From the NCBI GenBank assembly GCA_963678255.2, contig CAXXTW010000002.1, positions 744,001 to 808,000 on the forward strand: a DNA stretch of 64,000 nucleotides, read 5' to 3'. Of the stretch, positions 25,438-35,244 are shown piece after piece (position 1 is the first letter of the stretch; every line of letters begins with the position of its first letter). Below the pieces are notes generated by a model. The model worked only from the letters and a program-made list of their open reading frames with translations, did not search any database and was not told the origin of the DNA. Position numbers and translations under genes: made by a program. Source of the stretch: G963678255 sp963678255 (GTDB lineage Bacteria; Cloacimonadota; Cloacimonadia; Cloacimonadales; WRIO01).

Positions 25438-28400
25438 ATGAATTATTCAAAAATTACTATATTGTTAATATTACTCTTTATCTTCTCAACTGCTTTATTG
25501 GCAACACAATTGCAAATCGGTTCTAATTATAATTATTCAATTCTGTCTGACATTAGAAATCTAACTGCTGATATTCAATTAGTTGACATCCCAATGGACA
25601 TGTATAAACCTACACGCCTCTTTAGAATTGCATGGACTCCTACAACTACAACTCAAAATGCAAAACTCTATTATTCAAATAATCCTTCAGGTGGTGTTAT
25701 TTCAGCATATACTGCAACAAACCTCACTGGAACCATTCAAAATATTGTTTTAACAAATGGACAATCAATAAGTGCCAGAACGTTAACTACGAGTGCAAAT
25801 TCTTTGGGACTGGGTGTTGGAAGATATTTCTGTGTTATTCATGACCCAACTCTAAATTATACCTCTATTGAATTTCAATTAATTATTGAAGCTGCAGCTG
25901 GAGTTACAACCCTTACACCAAATAATGGTTCAGTTGTTTCCAACAATCCAACACCAACTTTAAGTTGGCAACCAATTGCTGGCGTTCCATATTATCATAT
26001 TATTGTCTCTGATCAACCATTCACTCTTGAATATGATGATGATGACAAGTTGGTTGTTAGTGGATTAAATCTAATTTGGCAGGCAATTACATCTAACACA
26101 TCTATTATGTATGGAAGTTTTGATCCTTCTAACAACTTTAATGGTATAGCGCCACCTCCTCTTATTAATGGAAAAGAATATAATTGGATTGTAATGAGTA
26201 ATTTTGGCAATGAAGCCCTTTATAGCTCAGATGTTACAGGAAACCCAAGTGGTTTTGTTTATAATTCTTCCACCATTTTGCCTACTCCTGTTTTATCCTC
26301 TCCTCTTAATAATGCTAATATTAATAATCAAGATATTACATTTCAATGGGATCCTGTTACAAATGCTGTTACCTATCAACTCTTTCTATATGAAAAAAGG
26401 ATGGAATCTGGTAGCGAAGTTTTTTACCCAGTCTGGAATCAAATAACAACTAATAATCTGATTGATTTTAACGCTACATCCATTCTGATCCAATCAGCTT
26501 ATGTTTGGAAAGTAGTCGCAACAAATGAAAACAATGTTGCTTCAGTTAGTTCTTTTAGAACCTTCAATTATTCTATTCCTACTGGTACCTTAAACATTAA
26601 AATCTTGACGCCAGAAGGCGCTGGTATCGGTTACGCATCTGCTATTGTAAATGCTGTTGAAGGGTCTATGGACAACATTCCTTTGACAGTTAATGAACTA
26701 GGACGAGAGAAAAAATATCTCCCTGTCGGATCTTATATCCTGAATATTTCAAAAAATGGATATGAACCAAGAGATACTTTAGTTAATGTTCTTTTTGACA
26801 ATTATCTCCCTGATGATCCGGCAAGCACAGGTGATACTAAAATTTCTGTTACTTTACAGCCTTCACCGTCTACAATAATTGGATCTATTCGCTACAATAA
26901 TCTGCCTCTTTCAAATGTAACAGTAAAAGCAACTAATACTTATGGTGTCCAAAAAACTGCTTTTACTTCAAATGGTAATTACATCTTTTCTCTTACTGCT
27001 GGGTTATGGACTATAACTGCATTAAAAGAAGGTTATTCTATTCAAAACAATGTGCAGGTTACTACTTCAGTAGGTCAAACTTCTCAGGCTTCTAATATCA
27101 CGATGTTGCTTAATTCAAAAAATATTTCAGGTTATACAAAATTACCTTCTGGATCTGCTTTAGCTTCTGTTACTATAAAAGCTCAAAAAAACAATGTAAT
27201 TATTACTAAAACTTCAAATAATACGGGTTATTATAGTTTCACTGGTCTAGAGCTTGGCCAATGGTCTATTAGTTGGGAAAAAACTGGTTACACAGCACCT
27301 AACAATCTTTCTCTTTCTCTGACCACTACTTCACAAAATGACACTCCTCTGAGTGATGCTATTATGAATCCAAGAGCTAATGTTATCTCGGGTAATACAT
27401 CAAATGGTACTGTCGGTTTAGGCGAATGCCTGATTACTGCAACACCTCAAAGCGGAAATCCGATTAGCACTATTTCGAATAGTTATGGCAATTTTACTTT
27501 AAATTTGCCAAACGGTACATATTCCTTAACCTCTTCAAAAGCTTATTATACACCTCAAAACTCAAGACAAATTAATGTGAATGTCGGTGAAACCGTAAAC
27601 TCAGTAAATTTTGTCTTGTTCCCAAATCTTTCAGTTATTACTGGTTCTGTTACCAACAATAACAATCCAATTGCAGGGGTTTTAATATCAGCAGGTAATT
27701 ATAGTACTCAAACTGATGTTAACGGCAATTACTCTCTTTCTGTAGATATGGGATCATATAGTATCAGTGCTTCAAAAACAGGGTATATTACTGCTACAAA
27801 TAATAACGTTGTTGTAACTCTTGGTCAAACAACTTCAGGAATCAACTTTTCTTTAAACCCAAATCCTGGTGTTATTTCTGGGAAAGCACTATTGAGTGGA
27901 ACTGGTGTTAGTAGTGCTACAATTAAGGGTGTAAGAATTTCTGGATCTACTCAAACTAATATTTCCCCTACAACAACAGATGCCAATGGCAATTATTCTC
28001 TTAATTTAATCGCTGGTGAATATAGTTTGTATGCCGTAAAAACTGGCATGATAAGTAACACAATTACTGTGATTGTCGCTGCTGGTAATCAAATACTAAA
28101 TAAGAATATTACTCTCCAGTTAAACCAGGCAAGTATTACTGGAACTGTATTCAACGACCAATCTGGTATTATTAGAAATGCTACTGTTCAAATCACTGAA
28201 AATAACAATGCTGGCAATTCTTTCTCTACTGTTACTAATGTTTCAGGTGTTTATTCATTAACTGTTCCTGCTGGAGTAAAATATAACATCAGTGTAAGTA
28301 AAACAGGTTTTTCAAATGGATCCTATTCTATGAGTTCAAATATTCTAGTTGGTACAACAGTGGTTCATGACTTTACATTAACTGGCCAGAGCAGTTCAAT

Positions 28401-31400
28401 TTCTGGAAAAGTCTATGATCAATATAACAATCCTCTCGTTAACGCAACTGTCACAGCAACAAAAAATACTACGAGTTTTCAAACTTCAACTGGCTCTACA
28501 GGTAATTTTACTCTCTCACTTAGCTATGGTAATTGGTCAATAAATGCTTCAAAACCAGGTTATACCGCTATTGATAGTATTTATTACTTAAATCCAGGTG
28601 AGGCTATTGCCAATAAAAAATTAGTAATAAACACCAATTTTGCTCAATTAACTGGAAGAATTATCAGTTCTCAAACAAATAGTCCTTTAGCTAATGCTAC
28701 TGTTTCTGCTACAAATAGTATAGGTGGTGGTGCTTCTACCACAACAAATCCAAATGGCGATTATAATATGACTATTCTATATCCAGGTAATTATTCTATT
28801 GGAGCTTCCAAAAATAATTATCAGACGACTTCTTCTACTAATATTAATATCCCTGGTAATAGTGCTATCACTAGAAATTTCTCTCTGACTCCTTTGACTG
28901 GCAGTGTGAACTTAACTTGTAATCAAACTAATGCTACCATAACTGTTGAGAATACTCTTACTGGCGCTATTAGCATTTATACAACTTCTTCTTCTACAAC
29001 TAATATAACTGGTTTACTCACACAAGTTAGATTAAGAATTTCTGTCTCAAAAGCAAACTATTATCCTCTTTCAGATACTCTTACCTTGCAACCCAATACA
29101 ACTCAAAATAAAACTTTTAATCTAATTGCTGCTACCGGTTCTATTCAAGGTAGAATTGTAAATTCCAGTGGTGATGGGCTACCAAATGTTACAGTTAATG
29201 CATATTGTGATGCAGGTTTTTCAGGAACTGCAACTACTTCGGCAAATGGCAGTTATACCATAAGCAATCTGCAAACAAATAATATTTATCATACAAATGC
29301 AACTCTTGTAAGTTATTTTCAACCTATTGCAGTTAACATTAACTTACAAAGTGCTAATCCAAATATGACTAACCAAAATATTACTTTGCAATTAAACAAT
29401 ATCAGTATTTCTGGAACCATTAGAAATCAAAACCAGTCCGGAGCTACTCTTGCTAATATTCCAGTAAAAGCAGTTTCAAATGAAATTGTTGTTCAAACGA
29501 CAACAAATAGTCTAGGACAATATACTTTAGCAGGATTGTCTCCAAATAGAACATATACTGTTTCAACTGAGAAAAATCTACCAGGGTGGGAAAATGCTTC
29601 TTCCTCTATTACTCCTACTACTTCCATAACGAATCATGATCTATCTATGCAGGTTCATATCTCCTCTCTTTCTGGTACAATTACTAATTCTCAAACAAGT
29701 CAACCAATTGCTGGAGCATCTGTTACTGTTTTTAACTCTGTTTCTGGAATTACGAGAACTACTACATCTTCAACAAACGGAAATTACTCTTTTACTAATG
29801 TTTATAACGGTACGTTTTCGATCACTGTATCAAAAGAATCTCATCAGACTAAAATTATTCAAAACATTGCAGTAAACTATAATCAAGCAGTTTCTCAGAA
29901 CGTTCAAGTTATATATAGTTCTCCTGTTACCATTTCAGGAACTGTTAAAGATACGAACAATAGAGCTTTATCAAACATTTCCATTAATCTAAATGGGTCT
30001 AATCTTAATCTCAATACTGTTAGTAATAGTCAGGGTGTTTTCACTTTTGATAATGTAACACCCTATTCTAATAATATTGCCATTACGACTACTATGAATA
30101 ATCAAACCTATGACAATAATTCTGTTAATTTCAACACTACTAATGTAAATATCAGCAATATAGCATTGAGTATGGATAAACACAATGCTACGGTTTCAGG
30201 ATCTGTTAATAATTCCAATACGCCTTTAAACAACGCTAATGTAAAATTAAAAAAAATTAGTAACAATGTAACAAAAACAGTAAATACAACTTCAAATGGA
30301 TTATGGAATTTTTCTAACCTTTATGAAGGTGATTATCTTTTAACAATTACTTGCGCTGGTTTTGTAACCTATACTTCTCAATTTGCTTTAATTGATGGTC
30401 AGGTAATAACCAGAACAGTTAATCTAAATCCAATAATTGGAGCTTTAAGTGGTGTTGTAATAAATTCTGATTTATCTCCATTACAAAACGCTAAAGTTTT
30501 TATCTATAATTCTGAAACAAATCAGTTGGTCGATCAGCTTCTAACTGAAGAAGATGGTGGCTTCACTTTTAATGACCTGACTGCTGATCAAAATTATAAT
30601 TTAAGTGTAACAAAAACTGGATATATAAATTATAATCACCCAAATACTTTATCTCTTGATTCTACTTTTGTTAGTGTTGAATTGAATACATATCCAAATT
30701 CTCTTATTGGCACAATTTATAATAATAACGCTTTTGTATCAAATGCTACTATAAAAGCCAGAAACATTCAAGGTAATATCTCGACAGCCATAACTGACGA
30801 AGTAGGTGATTACGTTATGTTTAATCTCATAGGATATCATGTTGTTTGGGCTTATACAAATACTCTAGCATCTTATCAACAAGAAGTTTCTATCCCTGCT
30901 ACTCATTATAAACAAGCTGATTTCAATCTTTTACAGGCTTCTAATATACCTGGAAAAGTAACTTATAACAACCAAGGAATGTCAGGAGTAAATATAATTG
31001 CAACGAATATAAATTCAGGAAGAGTCTTTGCAACAGTTACCAATAGTAACGGAAAATTTAACATTAATGGGTTACCTTCTTCTACGTTCCTTATTCAGGC
31101 ATCAATAGATGGTTATAATGTTATTGAAGGTGATAGACAAATGATTGTTTACGAAGGACAAACTGCTGACAGTTTGAATTTCTCCTTATCTTTCACCCAA
31201 AATTCTATCTCTGGTTCTGCTTTTAACTTCTCATCAAATGAACCCATTAACGGAGTTTCAATTGAATTAAAACAAGGTCAAACCCTTATTGATGAAACAA
31301 CTACAGGTATCACAGGTACATTTCTATTTCAAAACCTAATTGACGGAAATTATACTTTATATGCTAGTCATGGTGCTTTCTCACCTATTGATCCCATTAA

Positions 31401-34185
31401 TGTAAATCTTACCAATGGAATATCAAGCCCTTCAATTATTCAATTCCTGATGCACCCTGTAGAAAAATATATTTATGGACAAATTATTAATAAAAAATTC
31501 TTACCTCTTGAAAATGTAACTATTACGGCTTCAATTGGAGATCAAAGCTATTCTGCAACATCTGATAGTGATGGAAATTTTAGCTTACATGTCCCAAATT
31601 TCGGACTGTACTCTGTAATCGCTCAGAAAGAATACTACTATCCTTCCAGCCCTGTTCAGGTCAATCTGACTCAGGCTAATTCCACAGCTGAAGTAAATTA
31701 TCAGTTATCGACTCTTCCTGCAAAATTAGCTGGAACAATCATGATTAACGATAAATCAAATAATCCTTCAACTACGGAAATTCCTCAACAATTAATGATT
31801 ACACTTAGTATTCCAGGACAAGATAATCTGACTTTTAATGGAACAAACACATCTTCATTCTACTTTGACAATATTGACATACCATTTAATCAAAACAACG
31901 TCTTGTTACAAATTCTTTGCCTTTATGAAAATTCCAGTTTAAAAAATATTGCATCAATAAACCTTACTCCTGGAGATTCTGTAAATTACAATTACACATT
32001 CGATTACCTGCCTGGATCAGTATCTTTAAATGGTTATATACAAATGAAAAAATCAGAGACAGAAATATTACCTATCAGCTCTGCAAAGTTATATCTAAGA
32101 AATAATAATATGATTATTGATTCTACTCTTACTGCTTTTGATGGATTTTATCAGTTTAATACTCTGACTGAATCTACCTATAGTCTTGATATAAAAACAG
32201 TTTATGACTTTGAAGAGTTTAATAAAACTTATAATAATATCACTTGGACTGGAGAGAATCTAACAATAAATCATACTTTTGATTATATCCTAGCATCCTA
32301 TAAATTAAAAGTTGTTGATGAAGAGAATGCTCCTGTTTCTTTTGCAAATGTACTTATAAGTTCTGAGGTTCTTTCACAACCCATTAGTCTTATCACCGAT
32401 AGCGATGGTATTATCCAAACAAATACTAATTTACATACAGGTATATATCAGGTCAAAGTAACAGGTCCAACCAATCAATTATTATCTTTTATTAATCCAA
32501 ATAGCTTTGAACTGTCTCTTTCAACTCTGACTCTTGTAAATCAGCAAATAAAATTACCTATAAGATTTGATCAATCACTTATTATTCCTTCACCTGGAAG
32601 AGATAGTGTTACAATTTACCTTAAGAAATCTTCTGATTACAATGATCCTATTATGATAACATATGTAAATTTATTAAGTGAAACAAAGACTTTAATAATG
32701 TCTTCTATTACAAATTCTCTATTAAAAGCTGTCATTCCTCCTCAAAACAAATCAGGGAATCTTACATTCTATTTTACATCGACTGATACCAAAAATTATA
32801 CTTATTCAAACCAAAATGAACCATTTAACTGGACTTTAACCTCTGAAGGAATATTATCTGATAGTCATACAACCATTTCACCATCTAATCCTTTGATTAC
32901 ATATAATCAACAATTACTTTTAGAGATTGATGTAAAAGATGAGCTTGATAATTCTCTAAATAATGATATTGATCAAAGAGGTATTATTACTTGGTCCCTT
33001 GCTGACTCAACAATAGGAACTCTGATTTCTGTTCCTCAACAAAAAAGAAAAAGAATCTTTAAAGCACCTGATCTTCAAAATGAAATTTTACTAAATCAAA
33101 TTAAAGCTAAAATAAAGCTTGATGGAAATGTTATAAACAAAGCTGTTAATATTAAAATCAAAGAACTTCGCTTAGCAGAATTGATTATTAACGGCCAAGA
33201 CGAATTTAGCAATTCTTCCAGTAATAATATTTATAATTTTGTTGCTTTGAGTGATAGTGGTGAAGTTATGAATGTAGAAGTAAACTTAGATACTTTAGAC
33301 ACAGTTATAGGAGAAGTAAATTTTCAAAACAATCAACTAACCATTAATCCTTCTAAAGACTTTATTGGTATCATCAACCTGAATGCAAAAGCTAAAGATC
33401 CAAATTTTAACCATGAAGTAAAAATATCTAAAGAACTTTTTGTATACAAAATAATCCTACCAAACAATGTAGCAGATACCCTTTATACTGGTTTAGGTTG
33501 TATCTTGTATCTACCTCAAAATATGATCCAATCAGGTGAATCATTTGTCTATATCAAACCGATACAAGTTGCTCCAGTTCAGCAATTTGGTACAGCTTAT
33601 GATGTTTTTGGCAATGTTTTTCAAACAAGTGTTTCTGGGAATTCCAACTTTGATAATATGCCTGTTTTAGGCTTTACTCTGTTAACAGGTTCAAACAATG
33701 GCAAAACAATAGCATATTGGGATTCTGAAAAAATGAGATGGACTCTTATTGATAGTCATTTAAACAGAAGCAGTATGATTATCAGTGAAGAAATTCCCGG
33801 ATGGTATCAATATGCTCTTATGAATGAATCCTTAAAACTTGGATTATATGATCTAAAATTACTACCTAATCCATTTACACCATATGATAATATTGGATCT
33901 AATAAAGGACTCCAAATTGCATTTAAAGTATCTTCAAAAATTACCAGATATCCAAAAATTACTTGTAAAATTTATAACTTAAATGGAACTCTTGTGCGTA
34001 CTATAGTTGACAGAAAACCTTATATTAAAGGGGATTATAAAATTGGAGAATCATCTTCTCTGTATTGGAATGGTCGAGCTGATAACGGCTCTATGGCTCG
34101 AAACGGACGATATGTTATTCAATTAATAATTGAAGATGCAAGCGATAAAAAAGAATACATTAAACCTGTTGTCTTGATTAAGTAA
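25438..34185 (+). CDS. Giant exported carboxypeptidase-regulatory-like repeat protein with FlgD-like tail
   Basis: A 2915-residue secreted protein. After a signal peptide (MNYSKITILLILLFIFSTALLA) come one or two fibronectin-III-like modules (about 150-375). From about 381 to 2370 there are roughly 23 units of 75-95 residues of the CarboxypepD_reg-like/Cna-B fold, each reading approximately '(I)SG.V.....PL.NA.V.A......T.T...G.Y....L..G.Y.I..SK.GY' and a closing 'N(F/I)xL'. Then follow Ig-like stretches and, from about 2804, an IYNLNGTLVRTI...YWNGRADNGSMARNGRY module, the FlgD-type C-terminal domain used as a T9SS-like secretion tail. It probably forms a long surface fibre or adhesin. Units are diverged at DNA level. 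The flanking genes encode outer-membrane barrels. Confidence 0.92.
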   Translation: MNYSKITILLILLFIFSTALLATQLQIGSNYNYSILSDIRNLTADIQLVDIPMDMYKPTRLFRIAWTPTTTTQNAKLYYSNNPSGGVISAYTATNLTGTIQNIVLTNGQSISARTLTTSANSLGLGVGRYFCVIHDPTLNYTSIEFQLIIEAAAGVTTLTPNNGSVVSNNPTPTLSWQPIAGVPYYHIIVSDQPFTLEYDDDDKLVVSGLNLIWQAITSNTSIMYGSFDPSNNFNGIAPPPLINGKEYNWIVMSNFGNEALYSSDVTGNPSGFVYNSSTILPTPVLSSPLNNANINNQDITFQWDPVTNAVTYQLFLYEKRMESGSEVFYPVWNQITTNNLIDFNATSILIQSAYVWKVVATNENNVASVSSFRTFNYSIPTGTLNIKILTPEGAGIGYASAIVNAVEGSMDNIPLTVNELGREKKYLPVGSYILNISKNGYEPRDTLVNVLFDNYLPDDPASTGDTKISVTLQPSPSTIIGSIRYNNLPLSNVTVKATNTYGVQKTAFTSNGNYIFSLTAGLWTITALKEGYSIQNNVQVTTSVGQTSQASNITMLLNSKNISGYTKLPSGSALASVTIKAQKNNVIITKTSNNTGYYSFTGLELGQWSISWEKTGYTAPNNLSLSLTTTSQNDTPLSDAIMNPRANVISGNTSNGTVGLGECLITATPQSGNPISTISNSYGNFTLNLPNGTYSLTSSKAYYTPQNSRQINVNVGETVNSVNFVLFPNLSVITGSVTNNNNPIAGVLISAGNYSTQTDVNGNYSLSVDMGSYSISASKTGYITATNNNVVVTLGQTTSGINFSLNPNPGVISGKALLSGTGVSSATIKGVRISGSTQTNISPTTTDANGNYSLNLIAGEYSLYAVKTGMISNTITVIVAAGNQILNKNITLQLNQASITGTVFNDQSGIIRNATVQITENNNAGNSFSTVTNVSGVYSLTVPAGVKYNISVSKTGFSNGSYSMSSNILVGTTVVHDFTLTGQSSSISGKVYDQYNNPLVNATVTATKNTTSFQTSTGSTGNFTLSLSYGNWSINASKPGYTAIDSIYYLNPGEAIANKKLVINTNFAQLTGRIISSQTNSPLANATVSATNSIGGGASTTTNPNGDYNMTILYPGNYSIGASKNNYQTTSSTNINIPGNSAITRNFSLTPLTGSVNLTCNQTNATITVENTLTGAISIYTTSSSTTNITGLLTQVRLRISVSKANYYPLSDTLTLQPNTTQNKTFNLIAATGSIQGRIVNSSGDGLPNVTVNAYCDAGFSGTATTSANGSYTISNLQTNNIYHTNATLVSYFQPIAVNINLQSANPNMTNQNITLQLNNISISGTIRNQNQSGATLANIPVKAVSNEIVVQTTTNSLGQYTLAGLSPNRTYTVSTEKNLPGWENASSSITPTTSITNHDLSMQVHISSLSGTITNSQTSQPIAGASVTVFNSVSGITRTTTSSTNGNYSFTNVYNGTFSITVSKESHQTKIIQNIAVNYNQAVSQNVQVIYSSPVTISGTVKDTNNRALSNISINLNGSNLNLNTVSNSQGVFTFDNVTPYSNNIAITTTMNNQTYDNNSVNFNTTNVNISNIALSMDKHNATVSGSVNNSNTPLNNANVKLKKISNNVTKTVNTTSNGLWNFSNLYEGDYLLTITCAGFVTYTSQFALIDGQVITRTVNLNPIIGALSGVVINSDLSPLQNAKVFIYNSETNQLVDQLLTEEDGGFTFNDLTADQNYNLSVTKTGYINYNHPNTLSLDSTFVSVELNTYPNSLIGTIYNNNAFVSNATIKARNIQGNISTAITDEVGDYVMFNLIGYHVVWAYTNTLASYQQEVSIPATHYKQADFNLLQASNIPGKVTYNNQGMSGVNIIATNINSGRVFATVTNSNGKFNINGLPSSTFLIQASIDGYNVIEGDRQMIVYEGQTADSLNFSLSFTQNSISGSAFNFSSNEPINGVSIELKQGQTLIDETTTGITGTFLFQNLIDGNYTLYASHGAFSPIDPINVNLTNGISSPSIIQFLMHPVEKYIYGQIINKKFLPLENVTITASIGDQSYSATSDSDGNFSLHVPNFGLYSVIAQKEYYYPSSPVQVNLTQANSTAEVNYQLSTLPAKLAGTIMINDKSNNPSTTEIPQQLMITLSIPGQDNLTFNGTNTSSFYFDNIDIPFNQNNVLLQILCLYENSSLKNIASINLTPGDSVNYNYTFDYLPGSVSLNGYIQMKKSETEILPISSAKLYLRNNNMIIDSTLTAFDGFYQFNTLTESTYSLDIKTVYDFEEFNKTYNNITWTGENLTINHTFDYILASYKLKVVDEENAPVSFANVLISSEVLSQPISLITDSDGIIQTNTNLHTGIYQVKVTGPTNQLLSFINPNSFELSLSTLTLVNQQIKLPIRFDQSLIIPSPGRDSVTIYLKKSSDYNDPIMITYVNLLSETKTLIMSSITNSLLKAVIPPQNKSGNLTFYFTSTDTKNYTYSNQNEPFNWTLTSEGILSDSHTTISPSNPLITYNQQLLLEIDVKDELDNSLNNDIDQRGIITWSLADSTIGTLISVPQQKRKRIFKAPDLQNEILLNQIKAKIKLDGNVINKAVNIKIKELRLAELIINGQDEFSNSSSNNIYNFVALSDSGEVMNVEVNLDTLDTVIGEVNFQNNQLTINPSKDFIGIINLNAKAKDPNFNHEVKISKELFVYKIILPNNVADTLYTGLGCILYLPQNMIQSGESFVYIKPIQVAPVQQFGTAYDVFGNVFQTSVSGNSNFDNMPVLGFTLLTGSNNGKTIAYWDSEKMRWTLIDSHLNRSSMIISEEIPGWYQYALMNESLKLGLYDLKLLPNPFTPYDNIGSNKGLQIAFKVSSKITRYPKITCKIYNLNGTLVRTIVDRKPYIKGDYKIGESSSLYWNGRADNGSMARNGRYVIQLIIEDASDKKEYIKPVVLIK

Positions 34186-34194
34186 GGAGTTTTC

Positions 34195-35175
34195 ATGAAA
34201 AATATACTAATAATAATATTAATAATAATCAGCTGTAATGTCATTTTTGCTGAGAATCTAAGTAATATCCAAGCTTCTTTTCTTGATATTGGTTATGGAG
34301 CAAAACCAATGGGCATGGGTGGTGCTTATACTGCTATAGCTAATAATGCAACTAGTATTCTATGGAATCCTGCAGGTCAATGTAATTCTGAACGCATAAA
34401 TACTTTTTGCTTTGATAATGTGTCAATTCTTGGCTTGTATAATTACTCATTTTTAGGCTTCTCTCATCAGTTAAAAACAAAAAATGCTATTGGTGCTGCT
34501 ATTCTTTACTCTGGTGATGATGCCATGTCTGAAACTCAACTGATATTATCAGGTGCTGTAAGTAAAGATTTTTTAGGTCAATACTTTATTTATTGCCCTG
34601 TAAACTTTGGTATGAATTTAAAAGTTCTTTTATCATCTTATGGGAACAATAAAGATGGTGAATACATTGATGATAATGGTTTAAATCATCAAGTTAGCGG
34701 TAATGCAGCTGGAGTTGCTTTTGATTTTGGTATGAATTATAGCTTTTCAAATAACGATCACTTTGGTTTAATTTGGAAAAATCCAATCAGCTCTATAAAT
34801 TGGCATAGTGAAAATCAAGTTAATACTGCTATGGGAGATTATAGTGAAGGATTACCTGCTGGTTTGATATTTGGGTATTCAAAACTTTATAACAAATTAA
34901 CATTCTCTATTGATCTAGATAAATCCTTTCATTTAGATACCGAAGATGTTTTTAAAACGGGGGGTGAATATCTGCTGTTTAATGATTTACTAGCTTTAAG
35001 ATGTGGTTATTCTCAGGAATTATTGACTGGAGATAATAAAAGATACTCTCTAGGTACTGGCTTTAAAATGAATGTTTGGAATCATTCTATTCTACATCTC
35101 GACTTAGCATATCAAATTGAAACTCAATGGGAAAAACATAACAACTTAAGAATCTCTTGTGAATTTCTCATGTAA
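34195..35175 (+). CDS. PorV/PorQ-like outer-membrane protein (UPF0164-type)
   Basis: A 326-residue outer-membrane barrel. A signal peptide (MKNILIIILIIISCNVIFAEN) is followed by the family signature FLDIGYGAKPMGMGGAYTAIANNATSILWNPAG. PorV-like proteins shuttle type IX-type cargo with FlgD-like tails to the surface attachment complex, which suits its position 9 bp after a gene whose product ends with such a tail. Later strands (LGTGFKMNVW, LHLDLAYQIE) and a terminal ISCEFLM support the barrel. A strong terminator follows. Its role as a secretion partner is inference from context. Confidence 0.88.
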   Translation: MKNILIIILIIISCNVIFAENLSNIQASFLDIGYGAKPMGMGGAYTAIANNATSILWNPAGQCNSERINTFCFDNVSILGLYNYSFLGFSHQLKTKNAIGAAILYSGDDAMSETQLILSGAVSKDFLGQYFIYCPVNFGMNLKVLLSSYGNNKDGEYIDDNGLNHQVSGNAAGVAFDFGMNYSFSNNDHFGLIWKNPISSINWHSENQVNTAMGDYSEGLPAGLIFGYSKLYNKLTFSIDLDKSFHLDTEDVFKTGGEYLLFNDLLALRCGYSQELLTGDNKRYSLGTGFKMNVWNHSILHLDLAYQIETQWEKHNNLRISCEFLM

Positions 35176-35191
35176 TACATCAATATTTTGT

Positions 35192-35229
35192 AAAACCAAA
35201 GGAGGCGATTTCTCGCCTCCTTTGGTTTT
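35192..35229. terminator. Bidirectional rho-independent terminator
   Basis: A perfect 17-bp inverted repeat (AAAACCAAAGGAGGCGA and its complement) around loop TTTC has A and T runs at its base, so it works for the plus-strand surface operon and the convergent chemoreceptor gene. Confidence 0.9.
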
Positions 35230-35244
35230 TTATAAATTAGCTGA

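Noticed and set aside
25438..34185. DNA tandem repeats or a CRISPR-like array in the giant gene
   Set aside because: The periodicity is at protein level (75-95 residues) with strongly diverged DNA; there are no identical short repeats with unique spacers.
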